DNA of 64,000 bases. Source: an uncultured Clostridia bacterium (GTDB taxonomy: Bacteria; Bacillota; Clostridia; TANB77; CAG-508). The notes beneath the pieces were generated by a model. That model was not told the origin of the DNA. It worked only from the letters and a program-made list of their open reading frames with translations, and did no database searches. How positions within the stretch are numbered: the first letter of the stretch is position 1; the number at the start of each line of letters is the position of its first letter. Below, in pieces: positions 37,092 to 47,240 of this stretch. The stretch is from the NCBI GenBank assembly GCA_934130285.1, contig CAKOXT010000004.1:78636-142635 (forward strand). Direction: 5' to 3'. Made by a program: the position numbers and the translations under genes.

Positions 37092-37439
37092 ATGTTAGCA
37101 GAAGATATAATTGTAAAACCAATCATCACTGAAAAAAGTAATGATGCAATGCAAGAAGGAAAATACACTTTCAAAGTTGCTAAAAATGCTACAAAACCAG
37201 AAATAGCAAAAGCAGTTGAAAAATTATTCAACGTAAAAGTATTAAAAGTTAATACAATCAATGTTGATGGAAAGAAAAAAAGAGTTGGAGTACATCAAGG
37301 TAAAACAGCTAGCTGGAAAAAAGCAATAGTATTTGTAGATACAGATCCACAAGTTACTACATACACTAAAAAAGGTGGAAAAGAAGCAAAAGGAACTAAG
37401 AAATATAATTCATCAATTGAAGAATTCTTAGGAGCTTAA
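37092..37439 (+). CDS. rplW: 50S ribosomal protein L23
   Basis: 115 residues from the ATG at 37092 (MLAEDIIVKPIITEKS), which aligns with the usual start. A further ATG at 37083 would overlap rplD but lies only three bases from AGGAGG. Conserved DIIVKPIITEKSNDAM, KYTFKVAKNATKPEI and VNTINVDGKKKRVG. It is the docking site for trigger factor and SRP at the tunnel exit. A short Lys-rich tail (TKKGGKEAKGTKKYN) extends the usual length. Confidence 0.97.
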   Translation: MLAEDIIVKPIITEKSNDAMQEGKYTFKVAKNATKPEIAKAVEKLFNVKVLKVNTINVDGKKKRVGVHQGKTASWKKAIVFVDTDPQVTTYTKKGGKEAKGTKKYNSSIEEFLGA

Positions 37440-37663
37440 TTCAAAAGTTGAAATATCTGGAAAATACCAGGAAAATAAATAATATCTGCAGCGGAGCAGG
37501 AAAAAATCCGTAATATTATATGTAGAGGGGTTATCAAAAACGAGTATTACACGGAAAACTGACGAAGATTCCGCAGGCGTACAAAAGTACGTCGAGGAAA
37601 GATGAGGAAGTTTGACAAAGTAAGACGAAGTTTTTCATAAGCCCGAGAGAAAGGAAAACCAAA
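37440..37663 (+). other. Unusually long structured spacer between rplW and rplB
   Basis: 224 bases without ORF inside an otherwise tight operon, and GC-richer than other spacers. Possible stems: CTGG/CCAG, CTGC/GCAG, CCG-TAATA / TATTA-CA-CGG, CGGAA/TTCCG, GCGTAC/GTACGT, and a longer-range GGGTTAT / ATAA-G-CCC. GACGAAG occurs twice. It may be an internal regulatory or processing RNA; I recognise no known family. Confidence 0.45.
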
Positions 37664-38491
37664 ATGGGAATAAAACATTACAATGCCTATACACCATCAA
37701 GAAGAAATATGACTTCTTTAACATATGAAGAAGTAACAAAAAAGACTCCTGAAAAATCATTATTAGCTAAAAAAGCTAAAAATGCAGGAAGAAATTCTTA
37801 TGGTAGAATAACAGTTCGTCACCAAGGTGGAGGACACAGACAAAAATATAGAATTATAGATTTCAAGAGAAATAAAGAAGATATAGAAGCTACAGTAATT
37901 GGTATCGAATATGATCCAAACAGAAGTGCTAACATAGCTTTAATCGAATACAAAGATGGAGAAAAAGCTTATATATTAGCACCACAAGGATTAAAAGATG
38001 GTGATACTGTAGTAGCTGGAAAAAATGTTGATATTAAAGCTGGAAACTGCTTACCAATAGAAAACATACCAGTAGGTACATTAATTCACAATATCGAATT
38101 AAATCCAGGACAAGGTGGAAAATTAGTTAGAAGTGCTGGTCAATCAGCTCAATTAATGGCTAAAGAAGGAACTTATGCACACGTAAGACTTCCATCTGGA
38201 GAAATGAGATTAGTATTAGCTAGATGTAGAGCTACAATCGGTGTTATTGGAAACTCTGATCATGAAAATATTAAATTAGGAAAAGCTGGAAGAAAAAGAC
38301 ATATGGGAATCAGACCAACTGTAAGAGGATCTGTTATGAACCCAGTAGATCACCCTCATGGTGGTGGTGAAGGTAGAGCACCAGTTGGACACGCTGGACC
38401 ACTTACTCCTTGGGGTAAACCAGCTCTTGGATATAAAACAAGAAAGAAAAATAAGACTACTGATAAGTTTATTGTTAAGAGAAGAAAATAG
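37664..38491 (+). CDS. rplB: 50S ribosomal protein L2
   Basis: 275 residues; GAGAAAGGAAAACCAAA precedes the ATG. Conserved [31 protein letters not shown] [18 protein letters not shown], and the catalytic-centre loop [18 protein letters not shown]. Needed for subunit association and peptidyl transfer. Confidence 0.99.
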   Translation: MGIKHYNAYTPSRRNMTSLTYEEVTKKTPEKSLLAKKAKNAGRNSYGRITVRHQGGGHRQKYRIIDFKRNKEDIEATVIGIEYDPNRSANIALIEYKDGEKAYILAPQGLKDGDTVVAGKNVDIKAGNCLPIENIPVGTLIHNIELNPGQGGKLVRSAGQSAQLMAKEGTYAHVRLPSGEMRLVLARCRATIGVIGNSDHENIKLGKAGRKRHMGIRPTVRGSVMNPVDHPHGGGEGRAPVGHAGPLTPWGKPALGYKTRKKNKTTDKFIVKRRK

Positions 38492-38726
38492 CTGTTGATT
38501 TCTAAGCTTTGCCAAAAGCTTAGAAAGTTACAGATATTTTCGTTAAAATGTGAACATTAGTGAACATTTTAACTTCATTGAAAAATAAATGTGGACAAAG
38601 CATTTTAATGTGAAAAATGAAGATACAAATGTGAACAAAGTGAACATTTTAACTTAAATTATTGGTACAAAATGTGAACGAAACATTTTATGAAAGATAT
38701 AAAGCTTAGGAAAGGAGAAAATATCA
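38492..38726 (+). repeat. Spacer between rplB and rpsS with two ~80-base direct repeats
   Basis: The motif AGTGAACATTTTAACTT occurs at 38559-38575 and again at 38639-38655, exactly 80 bases apart, and AATGTGAAC recurs around both copies, so the segment looks like a degenerate tandem duplication. GTTAAAATGT / ACATTTTAAC forms a 10-bp hairpin around the first copy, and TAAGCTTT / AAAAGCTTA another at the start. No ORF. Confidence 0.6.
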
Positions 38727-39008
38727 ATGTCAAGATCAAGCAAGAAAATACCATATGTAGCTCCAGAATTAATGAAAAGAATTGAAGCTATGAACGAAAG
38801 TGGTAAAAAAGAAGTTTTAAAGACATGGTCAAGAGCTTCTACAATATACCCACAAATGGTTGGACACACAATAGCTGTTCATGATGGAAGAAAACATGTT
38901 CCAATCTATATTTCAGAAGAAATGATAGGACATAAATTAGGAGAATTTGCTCCAACAAGAACTTTCAAAGGTCATGCAGGAGACAAAACATCAAAAGTTA
39001 AGAAATAA
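38727..39008 (+). CDS. rpsS: 30S ribosomal protein S19
   Basis: 93 residues; AAAGGAGAAAATATCA precedes the ATG. Conserved [36 protein letters not shown] and [16 protein letters not shown]. Binds the 30S head next to S13. Confidence 0.99.
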   Translation: MSRSSKKIPYVAPELMKRIEAMNESGKKEVLKTWSRASTIYPQMVGHTIAVHDGRKHVPIYISEEMIGHKLGEFAPTRTFKGHAGDKTSKVKK

Positions 39009-39052
39009 AATTTAAATAGAGACAAATAAGCTAAAAAGGAGGAAAATAAGTG

Positions 39053-39409
39053 ATGGAAGAAACAACTCAAGTTCACGAGGCAAGAGCTTCATTAAATTAT
39101 GCTAGAATTTCAGCTAGAAAAGTTAAAATAGTAGCAGATTTAATAAGAGGTAAAAAAGTAAGCGAAGCTTTAGCAATAGTTAAATTTGCTCCAAAAGCAT
39201 CAGCTGAAATAATTGAAAAATTGCTAAAATCAGCAATTGCAAATGCCGAAAATAATCACTTTATGAAAAGCGAAGACCTATATGTTGCAGAAATATATGC
39301 TAACCAAGGTCCTACATTAAAAAGAATTAGACCAGCTGCTAAAGGTTCAGCTGTAAGAATAAGAAAAAGAACAAGTCATATAACAATAGTTTTAAGAGAA
39401 GCTAAATAA
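39053..39409 (+). CDS. rplV: 50S ribosomal protein L22
   Basis: 118 residues. The ATG at 39053 is taken; a GTG directly before it (39050) is equally placed relative to AAGGAGG. Conserved [31 protein letters not shown] and the tunnel-lining tip [20 protein letters not shown]. Confidence 0.98.
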   Translation: MEETTQVHEARASLNYARISARKVKIVADLIRGKKVSEALAIVKFAPKASAEIIEKLLKSAIANAENNHFMKSEDLYVAEIYANQGPTLKRIRPAAKGSAVRIRKRTSHITIVLREAK

Positions 39410-39429
39410 GAAAGGAGGATTCTTAAAAC

Positions 39430-40098
39430 ATGGGACAAAAAGTACATCCTAATGGATTAAGAGTAGGTGTTATTAAAGATTGGAACTCTAAATGGTATGC
39501 AGATGACAAAAACTTTAGTGATTACCTAGTAGAGGATTATAAAATCCGTAAATTCGTAAAGAACAAATTATTTGTTAGCGGAATTTCTAAAATCGAAATA
39601 GAAAGAACTGCTAAATTCGTAAGAGTAAACGTATACACAGCTAAACCAGGACTAGTAATAGGAAAAGGTGGAAACTTAGCTGAAGAATTAAAAAATCAAT
39701 TATCAAAAATGATAGGAAAAGATGTAAATCTTAACATCGTTGAAGTAAAAAATATTGATTTAGACGCACAATTAGTTGCAGAAAACATCTGTAACCAATT
39801 AGAAAGAAGAATTTCATTCAGAAGAGCTATGAAGCAAGCTATGCAAAAAACAATGAAAGCTGGAGCTTTAGGAATAAAGACTGCAGTATCAGGAAGATTA
39901 GGTGGAGCTGATATGGCTAGAACTGAATTTTATAAAGAAGGAACTATTCCTCTTCAAACTATAAGAGCTGACATAGACTATGGATTCTATGAAGCAAACA
40001 CAACTTATGGAAAAATAGGTGTTAAAGTTTGGATTTATAAAGGTGAAGTTCTTCCTGAAAAGAAAAAAACTGTTAAAGCAGAAAGGGGAGAAGAATAA
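39430..40098 (+). CDS. rpsC: 30S ribosomal protein S3
   Basis: 222 residues, AAAGGAGG site. [18 protein letters not shown] start, KH domain with [12 protein letters not shown], and C-terminal [20 protein letters not shown]. With S4 and S5 it lines the mRNA entry channel. The stop overlaps the rplP start (TAATG). Confidence 0.99.
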   Translation: MGQKVHPNGLRVGVIKDWNSKWYADDKNFSDYLVEDYKIRKFVKNKLFVSGISKIEIERTAKFVRVNVYTAKPGLVIGKGGNLAEELKNQLSKMIGKDVNLNIVEVKNIDLDAQLVAENICNQLERRISFRRAMKQAMQKTMKAGALGIKTAVSGRLGGADMARTEFYKEGTIPLQTIRADIDYGFYEANTTYGKIGVKVWIYKGEVLPEKKKTVKAERGEE

Positions 40099-40529
40099 TG
40101 CCAGTAATGCCAAAAAGAACAAAATATAGAAAAATGCAAAAAGGTAGAAATAGAGGTAAAGCAACAAGAGGAACTGTTGTTAACGAAGGTGAATTCGGAT
40201 TACAAGCATTAGAAGCTGGATTAATAACAGCAAACCAAATTGAAGCTGCCCGTGTTGCATTAACTCGTTATATTAAAAGAGGTGGTAAAGTTTGGATCAA
40301 ATTATTCCCAAACAAACCAATAACTAAAAAACCAGCAGAAACTCGTATGGGTAAAGGTAAAGGAGCTCCAGAATATTGGGTAGCACCTGTAAAACCAGGA
40401 AGAGTTATGTTTGAAATAGCAGGAGTTTCAGAAGAAGTAGCTAGAGAAGCATTAAGACTTGCATCTCACAAGTTACCAGTAAAAACTAAATTCCTAACTA
40501 GAGAAAATGAAGTAGGCGGTGATGAATAA
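40098..40529 (+). CDS. rplP: 50S ribosomal protein L16
   Basis: 143 residues, start overlapping the rpsC stop. [19 protein letters not shown] start, [19 protein letters not shown], and [20 protein letters not shown]. It contacts the A-site tRNA elbow and is a late assembly protein. Confidence 0.99.
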   Translation: MPVMPKRTKYRKMQKGRNRGKATRGTVVNEGEFGLQALEAGLITANQIEAARVALTRYIKRGGKVWIKLFPNKPITKKPAETRMGKGKGAPEYWVAPVKPGRVMFEIAGVSEEVAREALRLASHKLPVKTKFLTRENEVGGDE

Positions 40530-40530
40530 G

Positions 40531-40731
40531 ATGAAGATAAATAAAATAAGAGAGATGTCTTCACCAGAGCTAGAAAACGAACTTAGCGAATTAAAAACAG
40601 AATTATTCAAATTAAGATTTAGCCTAGCAACAAACGGATTAGATAATCCTATGAAAATAAGAGAAGTGAAAAAAGACATCGCTAAAATAAACACAGTTTT
40701 AAAAGAAAGAGAATTAAAAGAAAATAAATAG
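40531..40731 (+). CDS. rpmC: 50S ribosomal protein L29
   Basis: 66 residues from ATG 40531, one base after the rplP stop; an ATG at 40522 overlaps rplP and is closer to the AGGCGGTG site. Conserved [20 protein letters not shown] and [20 protein letters not shown]. Two-helix hairpin at the tunnel exit. Confidence 0.96.
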   Translation: MKINKIREMSSPELENELSELKTELFKLRFSLATNGLDNPMKIREVKKDIAKINTVLKERELKENK

Positions 40732-40751
40732 AAGAAAGGAGAAATCCAAGA

Positions 40752-41015
40752 ATGGAAGAGAGAAATCTTCGTAAAACATTAATTGGAACAGTTGAGTCTA
40801 ACAAAATGGACAAAACAATAGTTGTTAAAGTTGAAACAGCTGTAAGACATCCAATATATAAGAAAATAGTAAAAAGAACATATAAATTAAAAGCTCATGA
40901 TGAAGAAAATGTTTGCCAAGTTGGTGACAAAGTAAAAGTAATGGAAACAAGACCTTTATCAAAAGATAAAAGATGGAGACTTGTTGAAGTTGTAGAGAAA
41001 GCAGTAATAAAATAA
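40752..41015 (+). CDS. rpsQ: 30S ribosomal protein S17
   Basis: 87 residues, GAAAGGAGAAATCCAAG precedes the [23 protein letters not shown] and [20 protein letters not shown] mark the OB fold of S17, a primary 16S rRNA binder. Confidence 0.99.
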   Translation: MEERNLRKTLIGTVESNKMDKTIVVKVETAVRHPIYKKIVKRTYKLKAHDEENVCQVGDKVKVMETRPLSKDKRWRLVEVVEKAVIK

Positions 41016-41044
41016 TGTAAATATTAAAAGGAGGAAAACAGAAC

Positions 41045-41413
41045 ATGGTACAGCAACAATCAAGATTAAAAGTAGCTGACAACACTGGTGCTAAAGAAAT
41101 TATGTGTATCAGATGTTTAGGTGGATCTCATAGAAAATATGCTGAAATAGGTGATATTATAATTGCTTCTGTTAAAAGTGCTACACCAGGTGGTGTTGTT
41201 AAAAAAGGTGAAGTAGTTAGAGCTGTAGTTGTAAGAAGCAAAAAAGGTGTAAGAAGAGCTGACGGATCTTACTTAAAATTTGACGAAAATGCAGCAGTAA
41301 TTATTCGTGAAGACGGAACACCAAGAGGAACTCGTATATTTGGACCTGTAGCAAGAGAATTAAGAGAAAAAGAATATATGAAAATATTATCACTAGCTCC
41401 AGAAGTTCTTTAA
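41045..41413 (+). CDS. rplN: 50S ribosomal protein L14
   Basis: 122 residues, AAGGAGGAAAACAGAAC precedes the [23 protein letters not shown] and the closing [20 protein letters not shown] are diagnostic. Forms an intersubunit bridge with 16S rRNA. Confidence 0.99.
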   Translation: MVQQQSRLKVADNTGAKEIMCIRCLGGSHRKYAEIGDIIIASVKSATPGGVVKKGEVVRAVVVRSKKGVRRADGSYLKFDENAAVIIREDGTPRGTRIFGPVARELREKEYMKILSLAPEVL

Positions 41414-41513
41414 TTAAAAGGATTAAATATAAATGAGTTCAAAATATCAAGAGATAGATATTGAAAAACGTTAATAAATAAAAACTTCGAAAGAAATAGA
41501 GGTGAAAAAAAGA

Positions 41514-41822
41514 ATGAGAATTAAAAAAGGTGATACTGTACAAATATTATCTGGAAACGATAAAGGAAAAACAGGTGAAGTTTTAGAAGTAATACCTAAA
41601 ACAGAAAAAATCATAGTAAAAGGTGTTAACATCAGAAAAAAACATGTTAAACCTAGAAAACAAGGTGAAGAAGGCGGAATAATCTCAACAGAGTGCGCTA
41701 TTCACAGCAGTAAAGCAAATGTTGTATGTCCAAAATGCAATAAAGCAACAAAAATAGGATATACAGTTGAAAAAGATGAAAAAGTACGTGTTTGTAAAAA
41801 ATGCGGAGCAAAAATAAAATAA
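41514..41822 (+). CDS. rplX: 50S ribosomal protein L24
   Basis: 102 residues from ATG 41514 behind TAGAGGTGAAAAAAAGA. KOW motif GDTVQILSGNDKGKTGEVLE, then VKPRKQGEEGGIISTECAIH, and a C-terminal Cys4 pair (CPKC, CKKC), the zinc-type variant. 50S assembly initiator. Confidence 0.98.
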   Translation: MRIKKGDTVQILSGNDKGKTGEVLEVIPKTEKIIVKGVNIRKKHVKPRKQGEEGGIISTECAIHSSKANVVCPKCNKATKIGYTVEKDEKVRVCKKCGAKIK

Positions 41823-41849
41823 TTAAATGAAAGGAGGATTTAAATCCAA

Positions 41850-42389
41850 ATGGAACAATTAAGAGAAACTTATAAAAATGAAATTATACCTGCAATGATG
41901 AAAAAATTCGAATATAAATCAGTTATGCAAGTTCCAAAACTAGAGAAAATAGTAATAAATATTGGATTAGGAGATACAAAGGATAATCCAAAAGCATTAG
42001 ATAATGCAATAAACGATTTAAGCATAATAACAGGACAAAAGCCAGTTATTACAAGAGCTAAAAAATCAATTGCAGCTTTTAAATTAAGAGAAGGTGCTAA
42101 AATAGGATGCAAAGTAACATTAAGAGCTGGAAAAATGTATGATTTTGCATATAAATTCTTTAATGCAGCACTTCCAAGAGTTAGAGATTTTAGAGGAGTG
42201 TCAGCTAATTCATTTGATGGAAGAGGAAACTATTCTATCGGTATTAAAGAACAATTAATTTTCCCTGAAATCGAATATGATAAAATAGACAAAATAAGAG
42301 GTATGGATATTATATTCGTTACTACAGCTAAGACAGACGCTGAAGCAAAAGAATTATTATCATTATTAGGAATGCCTTTTAAAAACTAA
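41850..42389 (+). CDS. rplE: 50S ribosomal protein L5
   Basis: 179 residues; AAAGGAGGATTTAAATCCAA before the ATG. Conserved [60 protein letters not shown] and [20 protein letters not shown]. Binds 5S rRNA. Confidence 0.99.
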   Translation: MEQLRETYKNEIIPAMMKKFEYKSVMQVPKLEKIVINIGLGDTKDNPKALDNAINDLSIITGQKPVITRAKKSIAAFKLREGAKIGCKVTLRAGKMYDFAYKFFNAALPRVRDFRGVSANSFDGRGNYSIGIKEQLIFPEIEYDKIDKIRGMDIIFVTTAKTDAEAKELLSLLGMPFKN

Positions 42390-42421
42390 GATTTAGTTAA
42401 AATGATGAAAGGAGAAAAATA

Positions 42422-42607
42422 ATGGCTAAAAAATCATTAAAAGTAAAATGTGCCAAAGAACAAAAATACAAGACTAGAGAATATAATAGATGCAAAATAT
42501 GTGGAAGACCACATGCATATATTAGAAAATTTGGTATTTGCCGTGTTTGCTTCAGAGAATTAGCACACAAAGGTGAAATACCAGGTGTTAAAAAAGCTAG
42601 TTGGTAA
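42422..42607 (+). CDS. rpsN: 30S ribosomal protein S14, zinc type
   Basis: 61 residues, GAAAGGAGAAATA directly upstream. [16 protein letters not shown] start and the two Cys pairs [10 protein letters not shown] and CRVCFRELA show the zinc-binding (C+) form. Confidence 0.99.
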   Translation: MAKKSLKVKCAKEQKYKTREYNRCKICGRPHAYIRKFGICRVCFRELAHKGEIPGVKKASW

Positions 42608-42683
42608 TATATAAATAAAATAAAATTAAGCATTAAACACGAAAGTTTAAATGCAAATAAGAAAAAAAGGAGGGAAAGTACAC

Positions 42684-43082
42684 GTGAATATAACAGACCC
42701 AATAGCAGATATGTTAACAAGAATAAGAAATGCTAACAGAAATAAATTCAAAACTGTTGATGTACCATCATCTAACATGAAATTAGCTATAGCTCAAAAC
42801 TTATTAGATGAAGGATATATAAAAGCATTTGAAGAAATAAAAAATGAAAACCAAGGAATCATAAGAATTACTTTAAAATATGACGAAAAAGGAAATAAAG
42901 TAATTTCTGGATTAAAAAGAATTAGTAGACCAGGTTTAAGAATTTATGCATCTAAAGATGAATTACCACAAGTATTAAACGGGTTAGGAACAGCTTTAAT
43001 ATCTACATCTAAAGGAATAGTTACAGATAAAAAAGCTAGAGAACTAGGTATAGGTGGAGAAGTATTAGCTTATATTTGGTAA
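42684..43082 (+). CDS. rpsH: 30S ribosomal protein S8
   Basis: 132 residues. GTG start at 42684, placed by AAGGAGGGAAAGTACAC; an in-frame upstream ATG would add a spurious basic leader. [20 protein letters not shown] and the C-terminal [19 protein letters not shown] fit S8, a primary 16S binder and translational regulator of the spc operon in other bacteria. Confidence 0.98.
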   Translation: MNITDPIADMLTRIRNANRNKFKTVDVPSSNMKLAIAQNLLDEGYIKAFEEIKNENQGIIRITLKYDEKGNKVISGLKRISRPGLRIYASKDELPQVLNGLGTALISTSKGIVTDKKARELGIGGEVLAYIW

Positions 43083-43120
43083 TTAATTAAGAACAAAATT
43101 GAAGAAGGAGGAAAACTCAG

Positions 43121-43660
43121 ATGTCAAGAATAGGAAACAAACCTATCACAGTTCCAGATGGTGTAGAAGTTAAATTAGATGGAAACAACATTACTGTAAA
43201 AGGACCAAAAGGAACATTAGAAAGAGAATTACATAAAAATATCACTGTAACTCTTGACGGAAATGTTATTACAGTTACAAGACCAAACGACCAAAAAGAA
43301 AATAGAAGTTTACATGGTCTTACAAGAACTTTAATAAGCAACATGATCCACGGTGTTACAGAAGAATTTACAAGAAAATTAGAAGTTAACGGTGTTGGTT
43401 ATAGAGCACAAAAACAAGGTAAAAAATTAGTATTAACTTTAGGATATTCTCATCCAGTTGAGATGGAAGAACCAGAAGGAATTACTTTTGAAGTACCAAC
43501 TCCAAACGAAATAATTGTTAAAGGTATTGATAAAGAAATAGTTGGTCAAACAGCAGCTGTTATCAGAACAAAGAGACCACCAGAAGTATATAGAGGAAAA
43601 GGAATCAAATATGCTGAGGAAGTTATCAGACGTAAAGAAGGTAAAGCTGGTAAAAAATAG
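43121..43660 (+). CDS. rplF: 50S ribosomal protein L6
   Basis: 179 residues, GAAGGAGGAAAACTCAG before the [42 protein letters not shown] and the C-terminal [20 protein letters not shown] are typical. Near the factor-binding site. Confidence 0.99.
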   Translation: MSRIGNKPITVPDGVEVKLDGNNITVKGPKGTLERELHKNITVTLDGNVITVTRPNDQKENRSLHGLTRTLISNMIHGVTEEFTRKLEVNGVGYRAQKQGKKLVLTLGYSHPVEMEEPEGITFEVPTPNEIIVKGIDKEIVGQTAAVIRTKRPPEVYRGKGIKYAEEVIRRKEGKAGKK

Positions 43661-43728
43661 ACCATAAAATATAATTAAAACAAGAATATATAGATAATAT
43701 AAAGTATCTAATAAGAAAGGAGTTAACC

Positions 43729-44088
43729 ATGATTACAAAGACAGATAGAAAAGCTGAAAGAATAAGAAGACATAAAAGAGTTCGTAATAAAATTTCTGGA
43801 ACAGCTGAATGTCCTAGATTATGTGTATATAGAAGTAACACTAACATCTATGCACAAATCATAGATGATGAAGCTAAAGTAACACTTGCAAGCGCTTCAA
43901 CACTTGATAAAGAAGTAAAAACTAAAAAATCAAACAAAGAAGCAGCTAAAGAAGTTGGAACTTTAATAGCTAAAAGAGCAACAGCAAAAAATATCACTGA
44001 AGTTGTTTTTGATAGAGGTGGATATATTTACCACGGTGTAGTTAAAGAAGTTGCTGAAGCTGCAAGAGAAGGTGGACTTAAATTTTAA
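43729..44088 (+). CDS. rplR: 50S ribosomal protein L18
   Basis: 119 residues, AAAGGAGTTAACC before the [43 protein letters not shown] and [20 protein letters not shown]. Binds 5S rRNA. Confidence 0.99.
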   Translation: MITKTDRKAERIRRHKRVRNKISGTAECPRLCVYRSNTNIYAQIIDDEAKVTLASASTLDKEVKTKKSNKEAAKEVGTLIAKRATAKNITEVVFDRGGYIYHGVVKEVAEAAREGGLKF

Positions 44089-44117
44089 TTTAAAAGAAAG
44101 GAGAAACAAGAAGTTTC

Positions 44118-44606
44118 ATGGAAGATAAATCTGTAGAATTAAAGGAAAAAGTAGTAGCTATAAACAGAGTTGCTAAAGTTGTTAAAGGTGGTAGAACTTT
44201 TAGATTTAGCGCTGTAGTTGTAGTTGGAGACGGACAAGGACATGTTGGTGTTGGAAACGGAAAAGCATCAGAAGTTCCTGACGCAATCAAAAAAGCTATA
44301 GACGAAGCTAAGAAAAACTTAGTTGAAGTTCCAATCGTAGGAACAACAATCCCTCATGAATTCATTGGAAAATTTGGTGCTGCAACAGTTATATTAAAAC
44401 CAGGAGCAGAAGGTACTGGAGTTATAGCTGGTGGTAGTGTAAGACCAGTTCTAGAACTTGCTGGATATAGAGATATCAAGACAAAAGTTATCGGAACAAA
44501 CAATCCAAGAAATGTTGTTTATGCTACAATCGAAGCATTAAAGAACATGAGCACAATTCAAGAAGTTGCTAAAAAAAGAGGTAAAAAAGTTTCTGAAATT
44601 TTATAA
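44118..44606 (+). CDS. rpsE: 30S ribosomal protein S5
   Basis: 162 residues. Double-stranded RNA-binding-like N-terminal part [20 protein letters not shown] with [20 protein letters not shown] and the C-terminal [20 protein letters not shown] and [16 protein letters not shown]. Acts in decoding fidelity. The usual next gene rpmD (L30) is absent: only 84 bases separate this gene from rplO. Confidence 0.99.
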   Translation: MEDKSVELKEKVVAINRVAKVVKGGRTFRFSAVVVVGDGQGHVGVGNGKASEVPDAIKKAIDEAKKNLVEVPIVGTTIPHEFIGKFGAATVILKPGAEGTGVIAGGSVRPVLELAGYRDIKTKVIGTNNPRNVVYATIEALKNMSTIQEVAKKRGKKVSEIL

Positions 44607-44690
44607 TTAAATATATAAAATACTAGAAAAAAATAAAAAAGTATGATTAAATAATTAAGAAAATCAAACACATAATAAGGAGGTGCGAAA

Positions 44691-45125
44691 ATGGAATTAG
44701 GTAATTTACAACCAGCAGTTAAAAAAGTAACAAGAAGAAGAGTTGGACGTGGTATAGGTTCAGGACTTGGAAAAACTTCAGGAAAAGGTCATAAAGGTCA
44801 AAAAGCTAGATCTGGTGGCGGAGTAAGAAGAGGTTTTGAAGGAGGTCAAACACCTTTATATAGAAGATTACCAAAAAGAGGTTTCAAGAATATAAATGCA
44901 AAGACATATACAGAAGTAACATTAACTATGCTTAACAAATCAAAAGCAACAGATGTTACAGCTGAAAGTCTATTAGCTGAAGGAATAATCGGAAAAATAA
45001 ACGATGGAATCGTTGTTCTAGGAACAGGATCAATCGAAAAAACAGTTAACGTTAAAGCTACAAGATTTACAAAAACAGCTGCAGAAAAAATTGAAGCCGC
45101 TGGTGGAAAGATAGAGGTGGTATAA
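44691..45125 (+). CDS. rplO: 50S ribosomal protein L15
   Basis: 144 residues, TAAGGAGGTGCGAAA before the [43 protein letters not shown] and LPKRGFKN mark the extended basic N-terminus, followed by the globular C-terminal domain. secY starts one base after its stop. Confidence 0.99.
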   Translation: MELGNLQPAVKKVTRRRVGRGIGSGLGKTSGKGHKGQKARSGGGVRRGFEGGQTPLYRRLPKRGFKNINAKTYTEVTLTMLNKSKATDVTAESLLAEGIIGKINDGIVVLGTGSIEKTVNVKATRFTKTAAEKIEAAGGKIEVV

Positions 45126-45126
45126 G

Positions 45127-46452
45127 TTGTTTAAAACTATTAAAAATGCTTTTAAAACACCAGAAGTTAGAAAGAAAATATTTTTAACATTATTATTAAT
45201 AGTAGTTTTTAGATTAGGATGCTACATCGTAGTTCCTGGAGTTGATTCAGCCCAATTAGCTGAACAACTTTCTAAATCTACTAATACACTAGCAGGGCTA
45301 GTAAATACAATTTCCGGAGGAGCTTTTTCAAGATTATCAATTTTTGCTATGTCAATAACACCATATATTACATCATCAATTATTATACAGTTATTAGCAA
45401 TGATAATTCCTGCTTTAGAAAAATTAACTAAAGAAGGTGGAGAAGAAGGAAGAAAGAAAGTAAACTTCTATACAAAAGTTTTAACATTAGTTTTAGCTTG
45501 CGTTGAAGCTACTGGAATTTATATTTCTTATTCAAAAAGCTATCCAGACATTATGTTTAACCCAGGTTTAAGAACTGCTTTAATATTTGTTCTTTCTTTA
45601 GTAACAGGAACATCAATATTAATGTGGTTAGGAGACCAAATTACAAACAAAGGTATTGGTAATGGAATATCTATGTTAATATTTGTAGGTATAGTATCTG
45701 GTTTACCATCAGCTGCTGTACAAGTATTTAACTTGGCATTCAAACCATTTACAACAGCCAACTTCTTAATAGCATTAGCTATTATAATTGGTGCAATTTT
45801 ATTAATTGCAGCTGTTGTATTTGTTCAAGAAGCAGAACGTAAAATACCGGTTCAATATGCTAAAAAAGTTGTTGGAAGAAAAATGTATGGAGGACAAAAC
45901 ACTCATATACCAATGAAGCTTGTTATGGCAGGTGTTATGCCAATAATCTTTGCTTCATCATTCATGACATTTCCAGCAATGTTAATACAAATATTCTCAC
46001 CATCATCAATTGGTAAATCAGGATTCTTAGGTGGTCTATACCAATTCTCAATAGCAACATCAACATCACAAGGTGTTGGAATTGGATTTGTTATAGCAAA
46101 TGCAATAGTATACTTACTATTAATAGTAGGATTCACATACTTCTACACATATGCTACATTTAATCCAGCAGAAGTTGCTAATACAATAAAGAAAAATGGT
46201 GGATTCGTACCAGGAATTAGAGCTGGTAAACCAACAAGTGATTATATAGGATCAGTATTAAGTAAATTAACTTTATTTGGTGGTTTCTTCTTAAGCGTTA
46301 TAGCTGTTATACCTATGTTTATGAGATTTACATCTTTAAACTTAGCATTTGGAGGAACTGCAATACTAATCGTAGTAGGTGTTGCATTAGAGACTGTGCA
46401 ACAACTTGAATCACAATTATTGGTTAGACACTATAAAGGATTTTTAGAGTAA
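45127..46452 (+). CDS. secY: Protein translocase subunit SecY
   Basis: 441 residues; TTG start, AGAGGTGG upstream. Ten membrane helices with landmark motifs: plug and helix 2 region SGGAFSRLSIFAMSITPYIT, LGDQITNKGIGNGISMLIF, QEAERKIPVQYAKK (ribosome-binding loop), FNPAEVANTIKKNGGFVPGI and RAGKPTSDYI. Forms the SecYEG channel. Confidence 0.99.
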   Translation: MFKTIKNAFKTPEVRKKIFLTLLLIVVFRLGCYIVVPGVDSAQLAEQLSKSTNTLAGLVNTISGGAFSRLSIFAMSITPYITSSIIIQLLAMIIPALEKLTKEGGEEGRKKVNFYTKVLTLVLACVEATGIYISYSKSYPDIMFNPGLRTALIFVLSLVTGTSILMWLGDQITNKGIGNGISMLIFVGIVSGLPSAAVQVFNLAFKPFTTANFLIALAIIIGAILLIAAVVFVQEAERKIPVQYAKKVVGRKMYGGQNTHIPMKLVMAGVMPIIFASSFMTFPAMLIQIFSPSSIGKSGFLGGLYQFSIATSTSQGVGIGFVIANAIVYLLLIVGFTYFYTYATFNPAEVANTIKKNGGFVPGIRAGKPTSDYIGSVLSKLTLFGGFFLSVIAVIPMFMRFTSLNLAFGGTAILIVVGVALETVQQLESQLLVRHYKGFLE

Positions 46453-46462
46453 TAAAATATAA

Positions 46463-46546
46463 CAATAGGGTGCCTATTCAAGGCATCCTATTGATATGTA
46501 AATATATTATTTTCTAAGCATTAAAATGTTAGTGTTTAGAAAATAA
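46463..46546 (+). other. Two hairpins between secY and adk
   Basis: CAATAGGGTGCC / GGCATCCTATTG (11 of 12 paired) followed by a weaker TTTTCTAA / TTTAGAAAA stem. Neither has a proper T-run, so RNA processing, stabilisation or attenuation is more likely than full termination. Confidence 0.5.
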
Positions 46547-46569
46547 CATATAGAAAGGAAGTTTGTATT

Positions 46570-47226
46570 ATGGTAATTATAATGTTAGGAGCTCCTGGAA
46601 CAGGAAAAGGAACAGTATCAGCAATATTAAAAGAAGGATTAAATATTGCTCACGTATCAAGTGGAGATATTTTCAGAAAATACAGCAGTGAAGATAGTGA
46701 ATTAGGAAGAGAAATCAATTCATACATTAAAAATGGAAATCTAGTACCAGATGAATTAACAATAAAGATGATTGGTGAAAGATTAAAAGAAAAAGATGTT
46801 GAAAATGGTGTAATACTAGATGGATTCCCAAGAACAGAAGCACAAGCAGTTGCTTTAGACAAACTATTAGCTGAAGAAGGTAAAAAAGTAGATTTAGTAG
46901 TAGATTTAGATTCACCTAAAGAGGAAATATTAGATAGAATTGTTACAAGAAGAATTTGCCCAGATTGTAAAGCAGTATACAATACAAAATTAAACAAACC
47001 AAAAGTTGAAGGTATATGCGATAATTGTGGAGCAACATTATATCAAAGAGAAGATGATACAGTAGAAAAAGTTGAAAACAGAATAGAAGTTTATAGAACA
47101 TCTACAAAACCATTAGAAGATTATTATGAAAAAGCAAATAAATTATTTAAAATAGAAGTTACAGAAAAAACTGGAACAATGGCAAAAGAAGCAGCTGAAA
47201 AAGTTATGGAAGAGATAAACAAATAG
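46570..47226 (+). CDS. adk: Adenylate kinase
   Basis: 218 residues. P-loop GAPGTGKGT (7-15), NMP-binding part VSSGDIFRKY, LDGFPRTEAQA, and a LID domain with a Cys4 zinc site (CPDC ... CDNC, ~129-152), typical of Gram-positive enzymes. Interconverts ATP+AMP and 2 ADP. AAAGGAAG lies upstream of the ATG. Confidence 0.99.
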   Translation: MVIIMLGAPGTGKGTVSAILKEGLNIAHVSSGDIFRKYSSEDSELGREINSYIKNGNLVPDELTIKMIGERLKEKDVENGVILDGFPRTEAQAVALDKLLAEEGKKVDLVVDLDSPKEEILDRIVTRRICPDCKAVYNTKLNKPKVEGICDNCGATLYQREDDTVEKVENRIEVYRTSTKPLEDYYEKANKLFKIEVTEKTGTMAKEAAEKVMEEINK

Positions 47227-47240
47227 AAAGGAAATGAAAA

